From Gyrodactylus bullatarudis (lineage: Eukaryota; Platyhelminthes; Monogenea; Gyrodactylidea; Gyrodactylidae), in NCBI GenBank assembly GCA_012064415.1, contig SSNU01000077.1:1-64000 (forward strand): a DNA stretch of 64,000 nucleotides, written 5' to 3'. The notes beneath the pieces were generated by a model. That model saw nothing but the letters and a program-made list of their open reading frames with translations. It did no database searches and was not told the origin of the DNA. Below, in pieces: positions 13,157 to 25,534 of the stretch. Position numbers and translations under genes: made by a program. Position 1 is the stretch's first letter. Every line of letters begins with the position of its first letter.

Positions 13157-14100
13157 NNNNNNNNNNNNNNNNNNNNNNNNNNNNNNNNNNNNNNNNNNNN
13201 NNNNNNNNNNNNNNNNNNNNNNNNNNNNNNNNNNNNNNNNNNNNNNNNNNNNNNNNNNNNNNNNNNNNNNNNNNNNNNNNNNNNNNNNNNNNNNNNNNNN
13301 NNNNNNNNNNNNNNNNNNNNNNNNNNNNNNNNNNNNNNNNNNNNNNNNNNNNNNNNNNNNNNNNNNNNNNNNNNNNNNNNNNNNNNNNNNNNNNNNNNNN
13401 NNNNNNNNNNNNNNNNNNNNNNNNNNNNNNNNNNNNNNNNNNNNNNNNNNNNNNNNNNNNNNNNNNNNNNNNNNNNNNNNNNNNNNNNNNNNNNNNNNNN
13501 NNNNNNNNNNNNNNNNNNNNNNNNNNNNNNNNNNNNNNNNNNNNNNNNNNNNNNNNNNNNNNNNNNNNNNNNNNNNNNNNNNNNNNNNNNNNNNNNNNNN
13601 NNNNNNNNNNNNNNNNNNNNNNNNNNNNNNNNNNNNNNNNNNNNNNNNNNNNNNNNNNNNNNNNNNNNNNNNNNNNNNNNNNNNNNNNNNNNNNNNNNNN
13701 NNNNNNNNNNNNNNNNNNNNNNNNNNNNNNNNNNNNNNNNNNNNNNNNNNNNNNNNNNNNNNNNNNNNNNNNNNNNNNNNNNNNNNNNNNNNNNNNNNNN
13801 NNNNNNNNNNNNNNNNNNNNNNNNNNNNNNNNNNNNNNNNNNNNNNNNNNNNNNNNNNNNNNNNNNNNNNNNNNNNNNNNNNNNNNNNNNNNNNNNNNNN
13901 NNNNNNNNNNNNNNNNNNNNNNNNNNNNNNNNNNNNNNNNNNNNNNNNNNNNNNNNNNNNNNNNNNNNNNNNNNNNNNNNNNNNNNNNNNNNNNNNNNNN
14001 NNNNNNNNNNNNNNNNNNNNNNNNNNNNNNNNNNNNNNNNNNNNNNNNNNNNNNNNNNNNNNNNNNNNNNNNNNNNNNNNNNNNNNNNNNNNNNNNNNNN
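13157..14100. other. assembly gap (run of N)
   Basis: 944 undetermined bases. Reading frames that appear to cross the gap are artefacts. The gap interrupts a minus-strand retroelement whose reverse transcriptase enters it from the right, so it probably marks a collapsed or unresolved repeat. Confidence 0.99.
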
Positions 14101-14700
14101 TCGCAAATAAATTAGTAATTTTTTTGATATGCGGGTCAAATCTAAGAAAATTATCGTAAGTTACTCCAAGATCCTTAACTAGTCCTCTCCTCGGAATAAT
14201 ATTACAATTAATAATAATATTTTGATCAGATCTGTTATTATTAAAGAGAACCATAAAGTGAGATTTTTTAAAGTTGATTTCAAGATTAATAGCATTGAGA
14301 TCATTGCAAAGGGATAACAGGTAGGAATTTATAATAGGAAAATTAATTAATAAAACTATCAAAAGTGAAACAGATCTTTAAATCGTCAGCAAATTTAAAG
14401 AATCAAACAGAGGGATCAGTATTTTTGATCAGGGAGAAAACAAGGTTAAATAAAAATGGACCGATCTTACTACCTTGAGGAACACCTGATCCAATAGGTC
14501 GTGGAGTAGATGAGTCATCATGGCTACTCACAAATTGATATCTTTTTGAAATAAATAAGTAGATAACATGGAGCAGGTTTTTGTCATTGACAAGGGGAAA
14601 GAGGGTATCCATAATGGTGGTGAATGTTAATGAGTCAAAAGCCTTGGATAGGTCAGATATTTTATGGATTATAAATTCTAGACTGAGCTCGAATCCTGAT
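14101..14700 (-). pseudogene. non-LTR retrotransposon reverse transcriptase, broken
   Basis: Reading leftward on the minus strand, the translation shows DLSKAFDS (RT motif A, about 14650), then PIGSGVPQGSKIGPFLFNLV (RT block with the PQGS signature, about 14480), then FADDLKI (catalytic motif C, about 14385), and finally DLGVTYD followed by PHIKKI near 14160, just before the gap. This order is that of Jockey/CR1-type non-LTR reverse transcriptases. The copy is dead: an in-frame TGA lies three codons before KFADD (about 14402), and a frameshift follows the FADD block near 14345. The remainder toward the 3' end lies in the gap. No endonuclease domain is visible upstream. Confidence 0.88.
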
Positions 14701-14877
14701 CATATAAGCATTTTAATACTTTCTTAGGCTCTATTAATGGTTTAAATCTACACTGGAAGTATCATATCTTTATTTTGCCAATTGCTAGGTGATCTGATTG
14801 AACTGATCGAACTTCGAGTCTAAAATTTGAAATAGTAAAGCATCACTAAATTAAAACTTTTGATTGGGTAAGTTAAA

Positions 14878-15551
14878 AGCTAAAGATGTATTCAATATAA
14901 AGTTGAGAATTTTTGTTCTAAAAATCTTCATTTGACCCCTACAATTTCTAAATCATTAAAAATTATGAGCTCAAAGTTCAAAAATAGTGATTTGGAGCCA
15001 ATTCAAAATTAAAGCTAGTTAATATGAAGATGGGAATTTATAGTTTTTTACAAAATTGCCAATTTTTTCATCAAAAATTTGAGTTTGATCAAGATTTTTT
15101 GGATTATAAGATGAAGAAAAAATTATCGAAAAAATCTATTTTTGAGGAAATTATGGTAGATTTCAAATCCTCAGTTAGCGCCAAACTTCAACTTTTTGAA
15201 GTCTGAGTTGAAAAATTTTGCTGATTTTATAGTCAAAATTTTTTTTGGTGATGATCATTTCACTTTTTGATCCTTCTATCATTTTGTAATCAACAAAAAT
15301 TTTCAGCTCAAAAAAAAAGGAAAGTTGGCGCTAACTCGGTATTTGAAATATACTATAAAATTTTTTTTCCAGATTCCAAAGAATCTTGATCAAACTCGAG
15401 TTCTTGACAAAAAAAATGTTTCCTATCTTCATATTAATTAGATTTATGGGATAAAACTAGGTCATATTATCTAGATTTTGAAAGTTAGTTTCATCAATTT
15501 TTGAACTTTAATAAAAATCAAAATTCTCAACTTCATATTAACAAGCTTTAT
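14878..15551. repeat. foldback element, family A, older copy containing another
   Basis: The left end reads AAAGCTAAAGATG with TATAAAGTTGAGAATTTTTG following (about 14878-14920). The right end, about 15510-15551, is AATTCTCAACTTCATATTAA followed by CAAGCTTTA, its inverted counterpart. The arms are diverged. Between them sits a second, better preserved family A element (15014-15441), so this copy was inserted first. Confidence 0.65.
15014..15441. repeat. foldback element, family A, nested copy
   Basis: It begins GCTAGTTAATATGAAGATGG at 15014 and ends in CTTCATATTAATTAG at about 15441. The arms match in inverted orientation, with shared internal blocks such as GTTAGCGCCAA (about 15175) against TTGGCGCTAAC (about 15325). 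It lies inside the older copy spanning 14878-15551. An accidental 60-codon open stretch through the left arm is not a gene. Confidence 0.8.
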
Positions 15552-17780
15552 TTTAAATGAATAAGATATTTTAAATCAAAAGTATTCTGCACAATGAATT
15601 TTTTCGTTTCCTCTTTAGAAAAAGAGGGAGATTTAATCGAAAAATCCATGTAAATTTGCCACCGTGAAGTAAAAGGGAAATTTTGAAAGAAATGCTGGTG
15701 TTGATCTTCCGATAAGCATGCAACGTTTCTTCCAGACTCAACATATCAGTCATACTTTTTTTTCTATTTGGCATACATGGATGTATACGATACATGAACG
15801 TTAAATATGAGGAATGAATGTTGAAAAACATGCCCAAAAATAAAATAAAAGATAAGATAGATTAACCAAAGAGAGTCAATTACTCTCTATTGAAATACAT
15901 ATATAAAAAGAGAAAAACAAGAACAGTTATGCCATACGTATCCCTATTTTCTCTGTATCTCTGTGAAATCTTGATATAATTTTCATTATTCAAATTTTTT
16001 TCTCTCTTCATGCTTCTTGATTGATAGTTGGACTCTTTCTGTTATGACTAACTGAAAAAAATGTTTATGTGTAATTTATTTTGCCTTAATGATTTTATCA
16101 GCATTTTAATTTCCCTCGTGGAATGTTTCCAATGATATGTGAGGGATGATAAATCATTAATTTGATTATTTCATTGTCAAATCTCGTCCAAAACTACTGA
16201 AAAGGCTTTGAAACTTTGATAAGTTCAGGACAAAATTCATAAATAGTTTCTGGCCGATCTGTATATTCGGGTTTAGGAAAGATATTTTCTCAGAAACGAA
16301 CAGGTGAATAAAGTAGTTTGAAAATTTCAAAATTCTTTTAGCTTTGTTAATTTCGAGGTAAGGAAGTTGTATCAAGATTATTCGGCAAGAAAAATAAAAA
16401 TTTTTTTTTAATCTTTGTTGGCTTATAAAATCCCAATATCGAGAAATCTAACTTTAATACTAAACAAATGCAATGTGGTTTTTCAAAATTTCAAAATATT
16501 TTTTTTCATTACTCATCAAAAAACAACTCAAAATTCTCCGTTCTACATAAAATGAAATCATGTTCGAATAAGTAAATATTCAGGAATAGTTCACAAAAAA
16601 GATTTCTAAATTTGTAAATGAAAAAATTCAATTCACTTTGGGATAATCAATAGTTTCAAAGTATTTAAAAATTTGCCGTAAACATTATAGAATCAAGTTG
16701 AACCGCAAGGGATTCGTTTTCATTTCATAGATGTTAAAAAGCCCTTAGTCTCTTTGTCATTCAGAAAAAGTACTGCAAAACAAGAGAGGCTGATGTTTTA
16801 TAGATTAGCCTAATATACTTATACTTGTACGTTCAGAGATCAAGTCTTCTTCACTTCCCAAATTCTTTTTGAAATACTAACAAGTAGTATCATCTTAATT
16901 TATTAAAAAATGTTGAATCAGTTTTTATTAGATTTCGAAATTAGAAAGTACATATTAATGGAGAGTTTTTATGAGTTTCTTATTGAGAATGCATCAACTA
17001 ATCCTAAATTTGTCAAAAAACAAGAAAATTATTCAGAAAAAACAGTGAGAGTACATTTAAAGGGATGTTATTTTTTTATTTAGCTCGATTTTTAAAACGA
17101 AATATGGTAATTTAAATAACGAATAGAGAACTAATGGATCAGAAATCAGCGTAGACATATTTTTATCTAACTTGGTTGTTTCTAAGAAAAATTCTGCGTT
17201 ATTATTATTATTCTTATATTCTTTACTTCAATCGAAATTATAAAAATCTCTCGATAAAAAAGTTGCTTTTCTTCAATTGAAAACAAATTTGAATTGTGAA
17301 CCAAATTGAATATCTCAATGTGGATAAAAGATTCGGTGAATTTGGCAGGTGAAACTTGTAGAAAACTATTTTTCAAACAAACATTTGTCAGTTTATTCAA
17401 AGTGTTTTATTATTTCAACTGTGATTTTTTCAAATTCGTCTGATTTTAAATTAAAGTGATTTGCAAAATTGGTGACTCGGACATGCGCAGATATGGTTAC
17501 AGTGGTAGGCCAAAATACAATTTTGATTAATGAAATAAGAAGATGCCAGATTATTTCACAAATAAAGATCTCTATTTCGAGCATACTCATCGGTGTGATA
17601 CATGCCATATAAATACTAGTTTTACAAATAATAACGAAGACCGTATTGGTCTTGATTTACAATTTTCCAATTGGTGCCTACCTGCTACCAGGTAAGAACT
17701 GTTAAATTTAGAAAGTAAAATGGTTGTGTATATTTCAGGTGATAATAGTTACAGTGAATAATGTTTTTGGAAGAAAAAGT
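15552..17780. other. gene-free AT-rich DNA
   Basis: No gene, RNA or repeat supported. Short open stretches on the minus strand (for example 15571-15837 and 16166-16375) have no recognisable domain and composition typical of chance frames. A good-looking 5' splice site (CCAG followed by GTAAGAAC at about 17692, plus strand) has no coding exon in front of it. Confidence 0.5.
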
Positions 17781-17781
17781 T

Positions 17782-18308
17782 TCAAAAAGTGTTAATAAAA
17801 TTAAGGTAATTATGGTAACTATTGAGTTCCCGTGAAGAATTGTGTATTTGTAAATTTGTTTCTACCTCTTCTCGTCTTCTTTTCTTTGGAGGGAGTTGGA
17901 ATGCTGGTGGGTTTCTTTCTCTTGGCTTAGGTAAGCTCATTGGTTTCACATTATTTTTTTGGACACATAGGTTTGGTTTTTGTTGATTGATAAGATATGC
18001 CTCTGCTGCTTTTAAGATGTAACCGTTTTTCCCTGATGGTTTGTAAAATATTTCAAAGTTTTGGGGGGAAACTTGGGCATAACATGATTTAAGATGCTCT
18101 CTAAAAACAGTTTGGTCCTTGTTCATCAATTCTATCTTCGAGTCGCCTTGTAGTATGTCGAATGTACACATGGGCATTTGAATTTGTAGATCACTTGGCT
18201 CTTCTTGAGGATATCTATTTTGTCCTTTGATGAGTTGTTGAACAATTTGGGTATGTTTCACCGAAAACTTTTCGTTTGGAGGATTTTTTACATTGGATTT
18301 GAGGACCC
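17782..18308 (-). CDS. orphan coding exon, unknown basic nuclear-type protein (C-terminal part)
   Basis: A minus-strand open frame of at least 159 codons ends in TGA at 17782. It remains open upstream of its first ATG/GTG (about 18261) to a possible 3' splice site, ATTTTAG at about 18309, which would add about 15 codons. Composition is unlike the surrounding chance frames: many Gln, Pro, Glu and Lys, and a PPKKRRREE cluster about 30 residues from the end that looks like a nuclear localisation signal. I recognise no domain. It may be the last exon of a host gene with remote upstream exons, or a fragment of a transposon gene. The acceptor has a weak pyrimidine tract and no upstream exon was found, so both start and status are uncertain. 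Confidence 0.4.
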
Positions 18309-18540
18309 CTAAAATTCAATTCACTTTCTAGTTCGTTTTTTTTACATTTATAGTCACTTTTTAATGAGTTGAAATTTAATAATTGTAGTTATGAAAAAAT
18401 TTACTTCTCTTGATTTTTTCATCAAATTTTAAACCTCTCGTTTAGACTTGTATGGAATATCGCGATTCAATCTGTACAAACTATGAAATAGATTCTCGAC
18501 TCTGAATTATCGCTTTATATAGGATGAATTAGATGAGAGG

Positions 18541-19819
18541 GTTATCAGTGATAAGTTATCACTGATAACTAAGGCCTCAAAAAAGTACTATTTCAAAATA
18601 CCAAAATCTATTTTTACTCTAGACAAAGGACTGGCTGAGTTTTAATAATCTGAAAAGATCTGCTTATCTAATCCTATTTAAAAGATAGCTGGTACCATTT
18701 CTGTACTAAATTGTTGCCCAGGTACTTTATTGTACTAATTTCCAAATTTAATCTCAGAATATATATATATTCCTCAATTTTTGATAGCTATATTCCTGAT
18801 ATCGAGCTTTCATCATGTAAGAAAATAGCATCTAGATCGTTGCTTTTTGTTGGATAATATTCCTTCAGGAATTTCAAATTTAAACTAAAAGGATATACAT
18901 GTATATGTTGTACCCAATTTAGGAAGCTGCACAATTCTGGAAGATTTCACTCTCTTCCTATTTTGGTCGACCAATTTATGAAGATTATTTTTTGTATATG
19001 CTATTTTGACCTTTGTAATACATCAAAATACATTGTGCACACAAGTAGGCTTATTTTCTATTTCTCCCTACCCCCCCCCCCCCCTACTTTCATACACACA
19101 CATGTAAAACTTTAAAGGAACAAATGTATAAGACAAGTCTTCTCCTATTGAGTCAAATACATAAGAGTAAAGAATATTTTGGTATGTAAAAATTAAAAAT
19201 GGATGACTTCTACGATCTCATTGAAGAACAGGCCTCTAAATTAAAGCTCTTCTGAAATGATCAAAAAGATTAAAATCCCGGAAAACTTTGATACAAAATC
19301 AGGTACATATCAAAGGTCAAATTTTTTAATGTTGTCAAAATTATCAATAACTAGGAATTTACTCAATCTTAAGTGTCATAAGATCATTGTATTGTAATGA
19401 TAAATAATTCCAATGCTACAAACATGTTCTCATTCAACTCAATGAACTAGTTTGTAAAGGGGGGTCGTTTTCCTTATTTGCGTGTGAAAGTGGGGGGGGG
19501 TGCAGAGAGAAAGAGAAAATGTGTGGGCCATGTTTTTTGATGTATTGCAAAGGTCAAATTAGCATACACCAAGTGAAATCTTCCAGAATTGTGCAACTTC
19601 CTAAATTGCGCACAACATATATATAGAACAATTGAAGTGTCATTCTCTATCATGGAAAAAAATTTGAACTAAAATCAGAAATGTTGTTGGCACAAGATTG
19701 ACTAAAAATTCTGCAACAATTTTTTTACTCAAAATCCCTTAAATTTTCTTGAAAGTACCTTTCTCTACTTATTTTTCAGTTTATGAGATACTATTTTTTA
19801 TCACTGATAACTTATCACT
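18541..19819. repeat. foldback element, family B, with palindromic tips and poly-C/poly-G
   Basis: The left tip (18541-18569) is a 29-base palindrome with 14-base arms, GTTATCAGTGATAA. The right tip (about 19798-19818) carries the matching ATCACTGATAACTTATCACT. Inside, 18903-18950 pairs with 19571-19621 with about 3 mismatches in 50. Further in, about 18993-19030 pairs with 19532-19568. A 14-C run (19071-19084) followed by TACTTTCATACACAC faces GTGTGAAAGT followed by 9 G (19492-19500). Total about 1.28 kb with no reading frame. The family is distinct from the CTAGTTAATATGAAG family. Arms are partly eroded at 18590-18890 and 19630-19790. Confidence 0.82.
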
Positions 19820-20285
19820 TAAATACACTCTAAACAAGCATGAATAGCTGGATTTTAGGAAGCCAAAAGATCATTAAGAATATTATATTATTTTGAATTA
19901 AAATTGTAATTACTCAAATATCAAAATTGCCAATCTGTTATCAAGCCTCAAGCGTTTAATGCATCACACTTCAGCTTATTGAAATTTTGATATTAATAAA
20001 TTCGGGACAGACTCAAAACATAGAGATATGGTTGAAAGGTATTATACCGTATGTTTTGTAATTTCCTTTCAAACATATAACATTTATATATAAAAATATT
20101 CGATTGAATTCATCATCTGGCAAGAAATACTCAAGTGAAGCTTGTTCAGTTGAATTTTGAATCTAATTGATCTAAAATAATAGAGAAAATAAAAACTGAA
20201 TCGATTTTGATAATTAATAACCAATTTTGAGGATGATCCATTCTAAAAGCACGTTTGAACTTAAAAGTGTCTTATAGAAAATTTT

Positions 20286-20776
20286 ACGCTCTTTCAAATG
20301 ATATCAAATTTGACTCTGAAATCTCTAAGGATCAAGTCGAAAAATTGATTTATTCAAGTCCCGATTATGAAAATTGTGCTATTTCGGAAATTTTTGGAAG
20401 CAGATTCAGAATCTGCGTAAAATTTTACACTATAATCAGTTTGTCGCAAAAATTTATCGCGAAATTTTTTTAAATTTCCCCCAGTGTTATTATGTACGAA
20501 TGAGAACTTCATTAACAAGTAGTAGCTCAAAAAGTTGTGAATTTAACTCATCCATTTAGTAGATAATGAATAACACTGGAGGAAAACGAAGAAAAAAATG
20601 TCAATGTTTATTTTGCGATAAACTTGTGTGTAAAATTTTGCGTAGATTTCGAATCTGCTTCTGAAAATTTTCTGTTTTTGCGCAATTCGTAAAAATCCAA
20701 TGGGACTTCAATAAACCTATTTTTGACTTGATTCTAAAATATTTCAAAGTCAAATCCGGCATCATTCGAAAGAGCC
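20286..20776. repeat. foldback element, family C
   Basis: The left arm (20286 to about 20470) and right arm (about 20605-20776) are inverted copies at roughly 75 percent identity. ACGCTCTTTCAAATGATATC faces the complement of CATCATTCGAAAGAGC. GATCAAGTCGAAAA faces the complement of TTTTTGACTTGATTC. AAGCAGATTCAGAATCTGCG faces the complement of the block at about 20640-20665. The arms carry open frames in both directions (about 20255-20473 and 20601-20837) that mirror each other. These are by-products of the palindrome, not genes. The middle (about 20475-20600) is not paired. Confidence 0.75.
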
Positions 20777-20929
20777 CAAATATTTCCAAGAAAAAGTCAT
20801 AAGAATGAATGTGCCATTGATATTTGCAATTGAGCATCTTTAATATGTCTCAGTATTGAGAAATGATGAAAAGTTACCGAAAAGTTTTAAAATTTTTCAA
20901 ATTTTAATGAGGGAAAAATGAAATTTTAT

Positions 20930-21600
20930 TCCTCTATCCAATGATTGTTAGGATCTCAATCTCCTCCTCTGCAATCCCTAATTAACATCTCTACACAAAC
21001 CATCAACGACCTGGGCCTTACCTACAACTCCAAGCTCGACACTTCCAAACACATCTCTGATATAATCAAAGGGCTTAATTACCGAACTTACCTCCTCAGG
21101 AAGTTCGTAAAACACCCATGCCTCAAACTCCAACTCTATAAGACTTTTATTATTCCCTTACATGAATATGGTTCAGCCATTTTCTCATCAATCAATGCTG
21201 AAAAAACCACAGCCCTTGAGAGAATTTAATATATCATGCTCTGCAGCTGTTTAGGGCCTCAAAGCTAGAGATCAGCTATTCAAATGGCCAACCTCACCCC
21301 TCTCTGGCTCCGACGGACAGAAGTCATCATAAAACTGCATCTTCAACACACTGGCCAGTCTAGATCCAATTATCAAACTTGCAATAACTCTCGTTACTCG
21401 ATCTTAGCAAGGACTACCACCATAGTCTGATTGAAGCACCAGATCAATCTCATCTCTTTCAGGCACCAATCCACAAAACAAATTGCCAACTTCCTTTTCG
21501 AAAAAATCCCAGATGATCACAATCTTTTTAAAAACTACTATTTATAATCTCAAGATTCATTCTGTATATATTTAGTTTTTCACTTCGATATAAATCAAAT
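20930..21600 (+). pseudogene. non-LTR retrotransposon 3' end (reverse transcriptase C-terminus)
   Basis: The plus-strand translation includes INDLGLTYNSKLD, then HISDIIKGLNYRTYLLRKF, then LYKTFIIPLHEYGSAIFSS (about 20998-21200). This is the post-catalytic region of Jockey/CR1-like reverse transcriptases (DLGV...HI...ILY..LI.P.LEYGS..W). After ALERI an in-frame TAA (about 21228) and a TAG (about 21267) interrupt the frame. The family pattern continues with IQMANLTPLWLRRTEV, and after a frame change NFLFEKIPDDHNLFKNYY ends near 21550. AATAAAC near 21598 may be the 3' signal. The copy is 5'-truncated, lacking the FADD motif, as is usual for this class. It is more GC-rich than its surroundings. 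Confidence 0.88.
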
Positions 21601-24600
21601 AAACTTTCTATCACACAAAAAATCAAGTTTAAGAGTTTTTTCATAAGGGATTTCATTCAAATTTTCTAGATTTATTTTTTATAATTATTAGCAATATTTT
21701 AATTTTAAAAACTCGAAAAATTGTATCAAGAAAATTTAAATTAAATTGCCAAATAATAATAATTTAATGATTTAACAAACAAACATATCTGCAATACAAA
21801 AAAAGAATTAGATGATCTTCATCCGAATTAATTATAATTATCAAGAATGATTAGGAGAAAGTTTATAAATCAATTGAGAAGTAATTTAGTTAACTTTGAG
21901 TAAATTAAATCAGCCAATTAGTTTCTTGCACATTTTGATATTTTTTCACCAGTTCTATCCTTGTAGCCACTTTTAAAAATTTAATTGAAATTTTCCTATT
22001 GAAGAATGCATTGCTTTTTTATAACTGGATGGTTAATTTTATGCACTAATTTCCATCAAATCAGAGTAAATCAATTTACTAATAGAAGATTTTCTAGATA
22101 TATCTTTGGTAATACATACATCACTGGTATGATAATACACGATAATTGAAGATTTATGTAATTCATGGTCTTTCAAAGTGATAAACATATTGTTTTTATC
22201 ACTTTCAGTAAAAGATGTACGCGTGGGTTAGAAGAAAGATTGATAACTTGTACTATTTTTCACCAATACATGATTGATTTGTCAAGTATATTTAGCCTTT
22301 CAACACAGTTAATTACATGAAAACAGTATGGTTTTTAGTTAAATGCCTGTTCTCTATCACAAAAAAATTTGCAAACTTCTAGGTAAGAAAGTAATGTGAC
22401 CATTATGCACGAACAGAGATATTGTTAACTGAACTGACAGATGATGATACTCTTATGGAGTATTATGAAAGCCTTTTCTTGTATATATTGTCCTATATTA
22501 TGCATGCATTAACATGAAGACAATTAAGCGATATTACTTGGATTGGACAGTTTTACATTTCATGTAAATCACTATTGTAAGCTCAGTTGAGAAGAAGGCC
22601 AAATAATATACCTATCAGACTGCTCAAAATAATATAATAAGTTTTATATTATTTTTATCCTCTCGTATCCATACTCTAACATATTTTTTGGTCGAATATT
22701 ATGAGACCAAATCCTTATACAACTATTGTTAAAAACCTAAAAAATTTATTTTAAATCTTATAAAATCTATAAAATTATTCAATAACCTTATTATTGTAAA
22801 TTTCACGTAAAAATTGAGTTCAGAATATGATGCTGGGATTTTAGGATTTTTACAAATATCTCATATTATTCAGTTTGCGTTAAATTTTCAGGTTTGCTGA
22901 AATTTTGGCTGATTTCAAGTGAGAAAGCTGTATCTTAAATAGGCAAGAAAAGCTAAGTGCTAAAAGAGATACGTGGAATATCTATATATTTTGGAAATAT
23001 GTAAGAAAGAGATATATTTAAAACCATATACGTATTTCTTAAAGCATCATCAGTGGCATTGTCTTGTGAAAGTAGAATTTCAATTTCTTGATCATCTTTA
23101 CTGAAAATTTGAGATTATTGTTTAAGTCTTAAATTTCCAACTTGATATTAACCAACCTTATGTTTTAAAATGACAATTATATATGGCTTTCTTTTATGAT
23201 TTTGACATTTATTCATAATTTTAGCCAAAATTTTCACAACCTGCCACTCAAAAACATTATTGCCCCATGAAAAATGTTGGTTTAAATGTTATTTTGAATG
23301 TCTATTACAAGATTAACATTGACTAACTTTAGAACTTCATAATTATTTTTCGATTTTTCATCATTCCATATTCTCAAAGGTTCTTTCGTATTTATTGATT
23401 GTGTGAAATTGAAGTTAGATAATAGATTTCGAGTTTTCATGATCAAAGAACCTATATAGGATTTTAAAATTTCCCATTTTTGTGAAATACTTATATAAAA
23501 TGATATCAATGATCATGGAAGATATAAAATCACACAGATATTCAAGCAAAACACCAGACTAATAAAACTAGTTCTTTTAAAAGTTTCTTTTGATTAAAAA
23601 TTTTCTGTTTCTCATGAAAAATTGAAAAGGATCAAAAAGTTAAGTGAAGTATTTTAAATACTGTATTTAGTTAAAAAGCTTTCATCGCATCTCGTTAGAG
23701 CTTTACACTGATTTGCAACAAAATAAATTTTGACTTGCTCGGTCGTTTGATAGCATAAAATGAGTGGGTTGGGTCTCGAATATCATTGTTTCAAACAAAA
23801 ATATATTCAATTTCTAAAACGACATCATGGTTTTTCTTCTTCGCCTTGAATTCGCTTGACCAGAAAAGGGTTTGCCCTCTCTCTAATCTCAGAATATTCA
23901 TTGAAATTAGATGAAGCTTCATATCAAGAAAAAAATTTAATTTTTTTAAATTTTGAGTTGTGTCAAGGTTTCAGAAGAATCAGTCAAAAGACAAAATTCG
24001 TTGATATGATTACACTTTATTAAAATGTGAGAGCCTACTTCCTATTTTTCGACAATTTTACTGCTTGAAAATTAATAAACTAGGATAATCACAGATCAGT
24101 TGAAATTGGCGGTTCTTTTAAAAATTGAATAGGGATAAGTGGTTTCTTTTTCGATTGGTGATCCTGAGAAATATTGTCTGATTTCTCCCATCTTGAAATC
24201 AACAAAAATTTCCAACTCAAATATTGAAACTGTTCACCGACTTTTGATCTAAACTACTTTAGTCTGGGTAAATTAATTAGTCTGGGTTAATCCTTCGTTC
24301 AATAATTTTGAGTCATTAAAGTAAGTTTCAAACTATAATCTGTAAAAATTAATGTAATATTTATTGGCGGAAATATAGTCTTTGATGAAATTGACTCAGT
24401 ATGCTTGAATCTCTTGAAAATACTACTAATGCAGTTTTTGTCATGGAGTGAGAAAAAAATTTTATTGTCGGAAATCGAAATATCCAGTCGAGTTCTCTGC
24501 TGAAACTTTTCTGCCTACCTTTTAAGTCCTCTTTTTCTTTCAAATTTTCAAATACAACATTCCTCTTTTGAAAATGGCCAGGATGTCATAAAATGGAATT

Positions 24601-25500
24601 ATTTTTTATCTTTTTTATTAACTGTGCGTAAAAAAGTATTTCCAGCAGTCCCTCTCTTTCTTCCGGTCTTCCTACTGCTCTATGAAAAAGATGGAAGAAA
24701 AAAGTGATTACTCCGACATTTTATAATGCTAACTTTTCTCTCATTTCATTAAGCTAAGTAAACTTTCAAGTGGCATGGACACTCAAACACTTGTGATGGA
24801 ATAAAGAAATTAATTTTTCTACTTGGTCATTGCAAATTTTATTCATGAAAATAGCCCGACAGTTAGAAATATTTAAAGGGAAAATGCTAAATTTGTATTC
24901 TTAACTGACCCTCTTCGAATCTTGAAACAGCTTAGTTCCCTTTGTCTTAACTGGAAAATCTGGATAGAAGTTCAAAAAGGGTCAATAGAACGAAAATACA
25001 GTCTTAAGAGTTTAAACAATTCCTTTGTTGTTGTAAAAACGTTGATTATGAAGGACACTTTAGTTTGTACGTGCTAAACATATCTGTTTATCATTGAGTA
25101 AATGAATAATATGAGCTGCTAAGTGAATAATTTCGATTGAGCTGAACAAAACCTATTCTATTTTAAAATGCCTCTTGAAATTCAAATGTCTTTATTAAAC
25201 ATCTTGTTTGTAACAATCACCTTCCTTCAGAGAATCATCAAAAAATACACCATATTCTTGTTCGTCATCAATGTAAAAAAATATTAATTTCGTACACAGA
25301 AAAAAAACTGTGCTCTCAAACAAACATTACGCCTTTGATTGGTCATCCAATGCATTTCTTGATGATAAATGCTAGTGAAGTTGACGATGATTCAATCAAA
25401 TGTTAAACTTTGAGAAGAGAAATTTTAGCTAAGAGAGCTCTCCTTCATGTTCATTTTCAAATAAATAACAAAATTGATAATAAACAGTTCATTTTCCTTC
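21601..25500. other. gene-free DNA with foldback scraps
   Basis: No gene supported. Two stretches resemble interior or terminal pieces of foldback family A. About 23090-23160 ends in CCAACTTGATATTAACCAAC. About 24185-24240 contains ATTGAAATCAACAAA-type sequence followed by CAACTCAAA, as in the middle of the 8209-8798 copy. The rest is unassigned AT-rich sequence. Confidence 0.5.
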
Positions 25501-25534
25501 TGGCTAGCGAGTCTTCTATTTTCTACAAAAATTT

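Noticed and set aside
13117..14362. Long open frames on both strands across 13.1-14.4 kb
   Set aside because: They are open only because undetermined bases contain no stop codons; only the part right of 14100 carries real protein signal.
20255..20837. Open frames of 61-78 codons on both strands
   Set aside because: They lie in the two arms of an inverted repeat and mirror each other; no protein motif.
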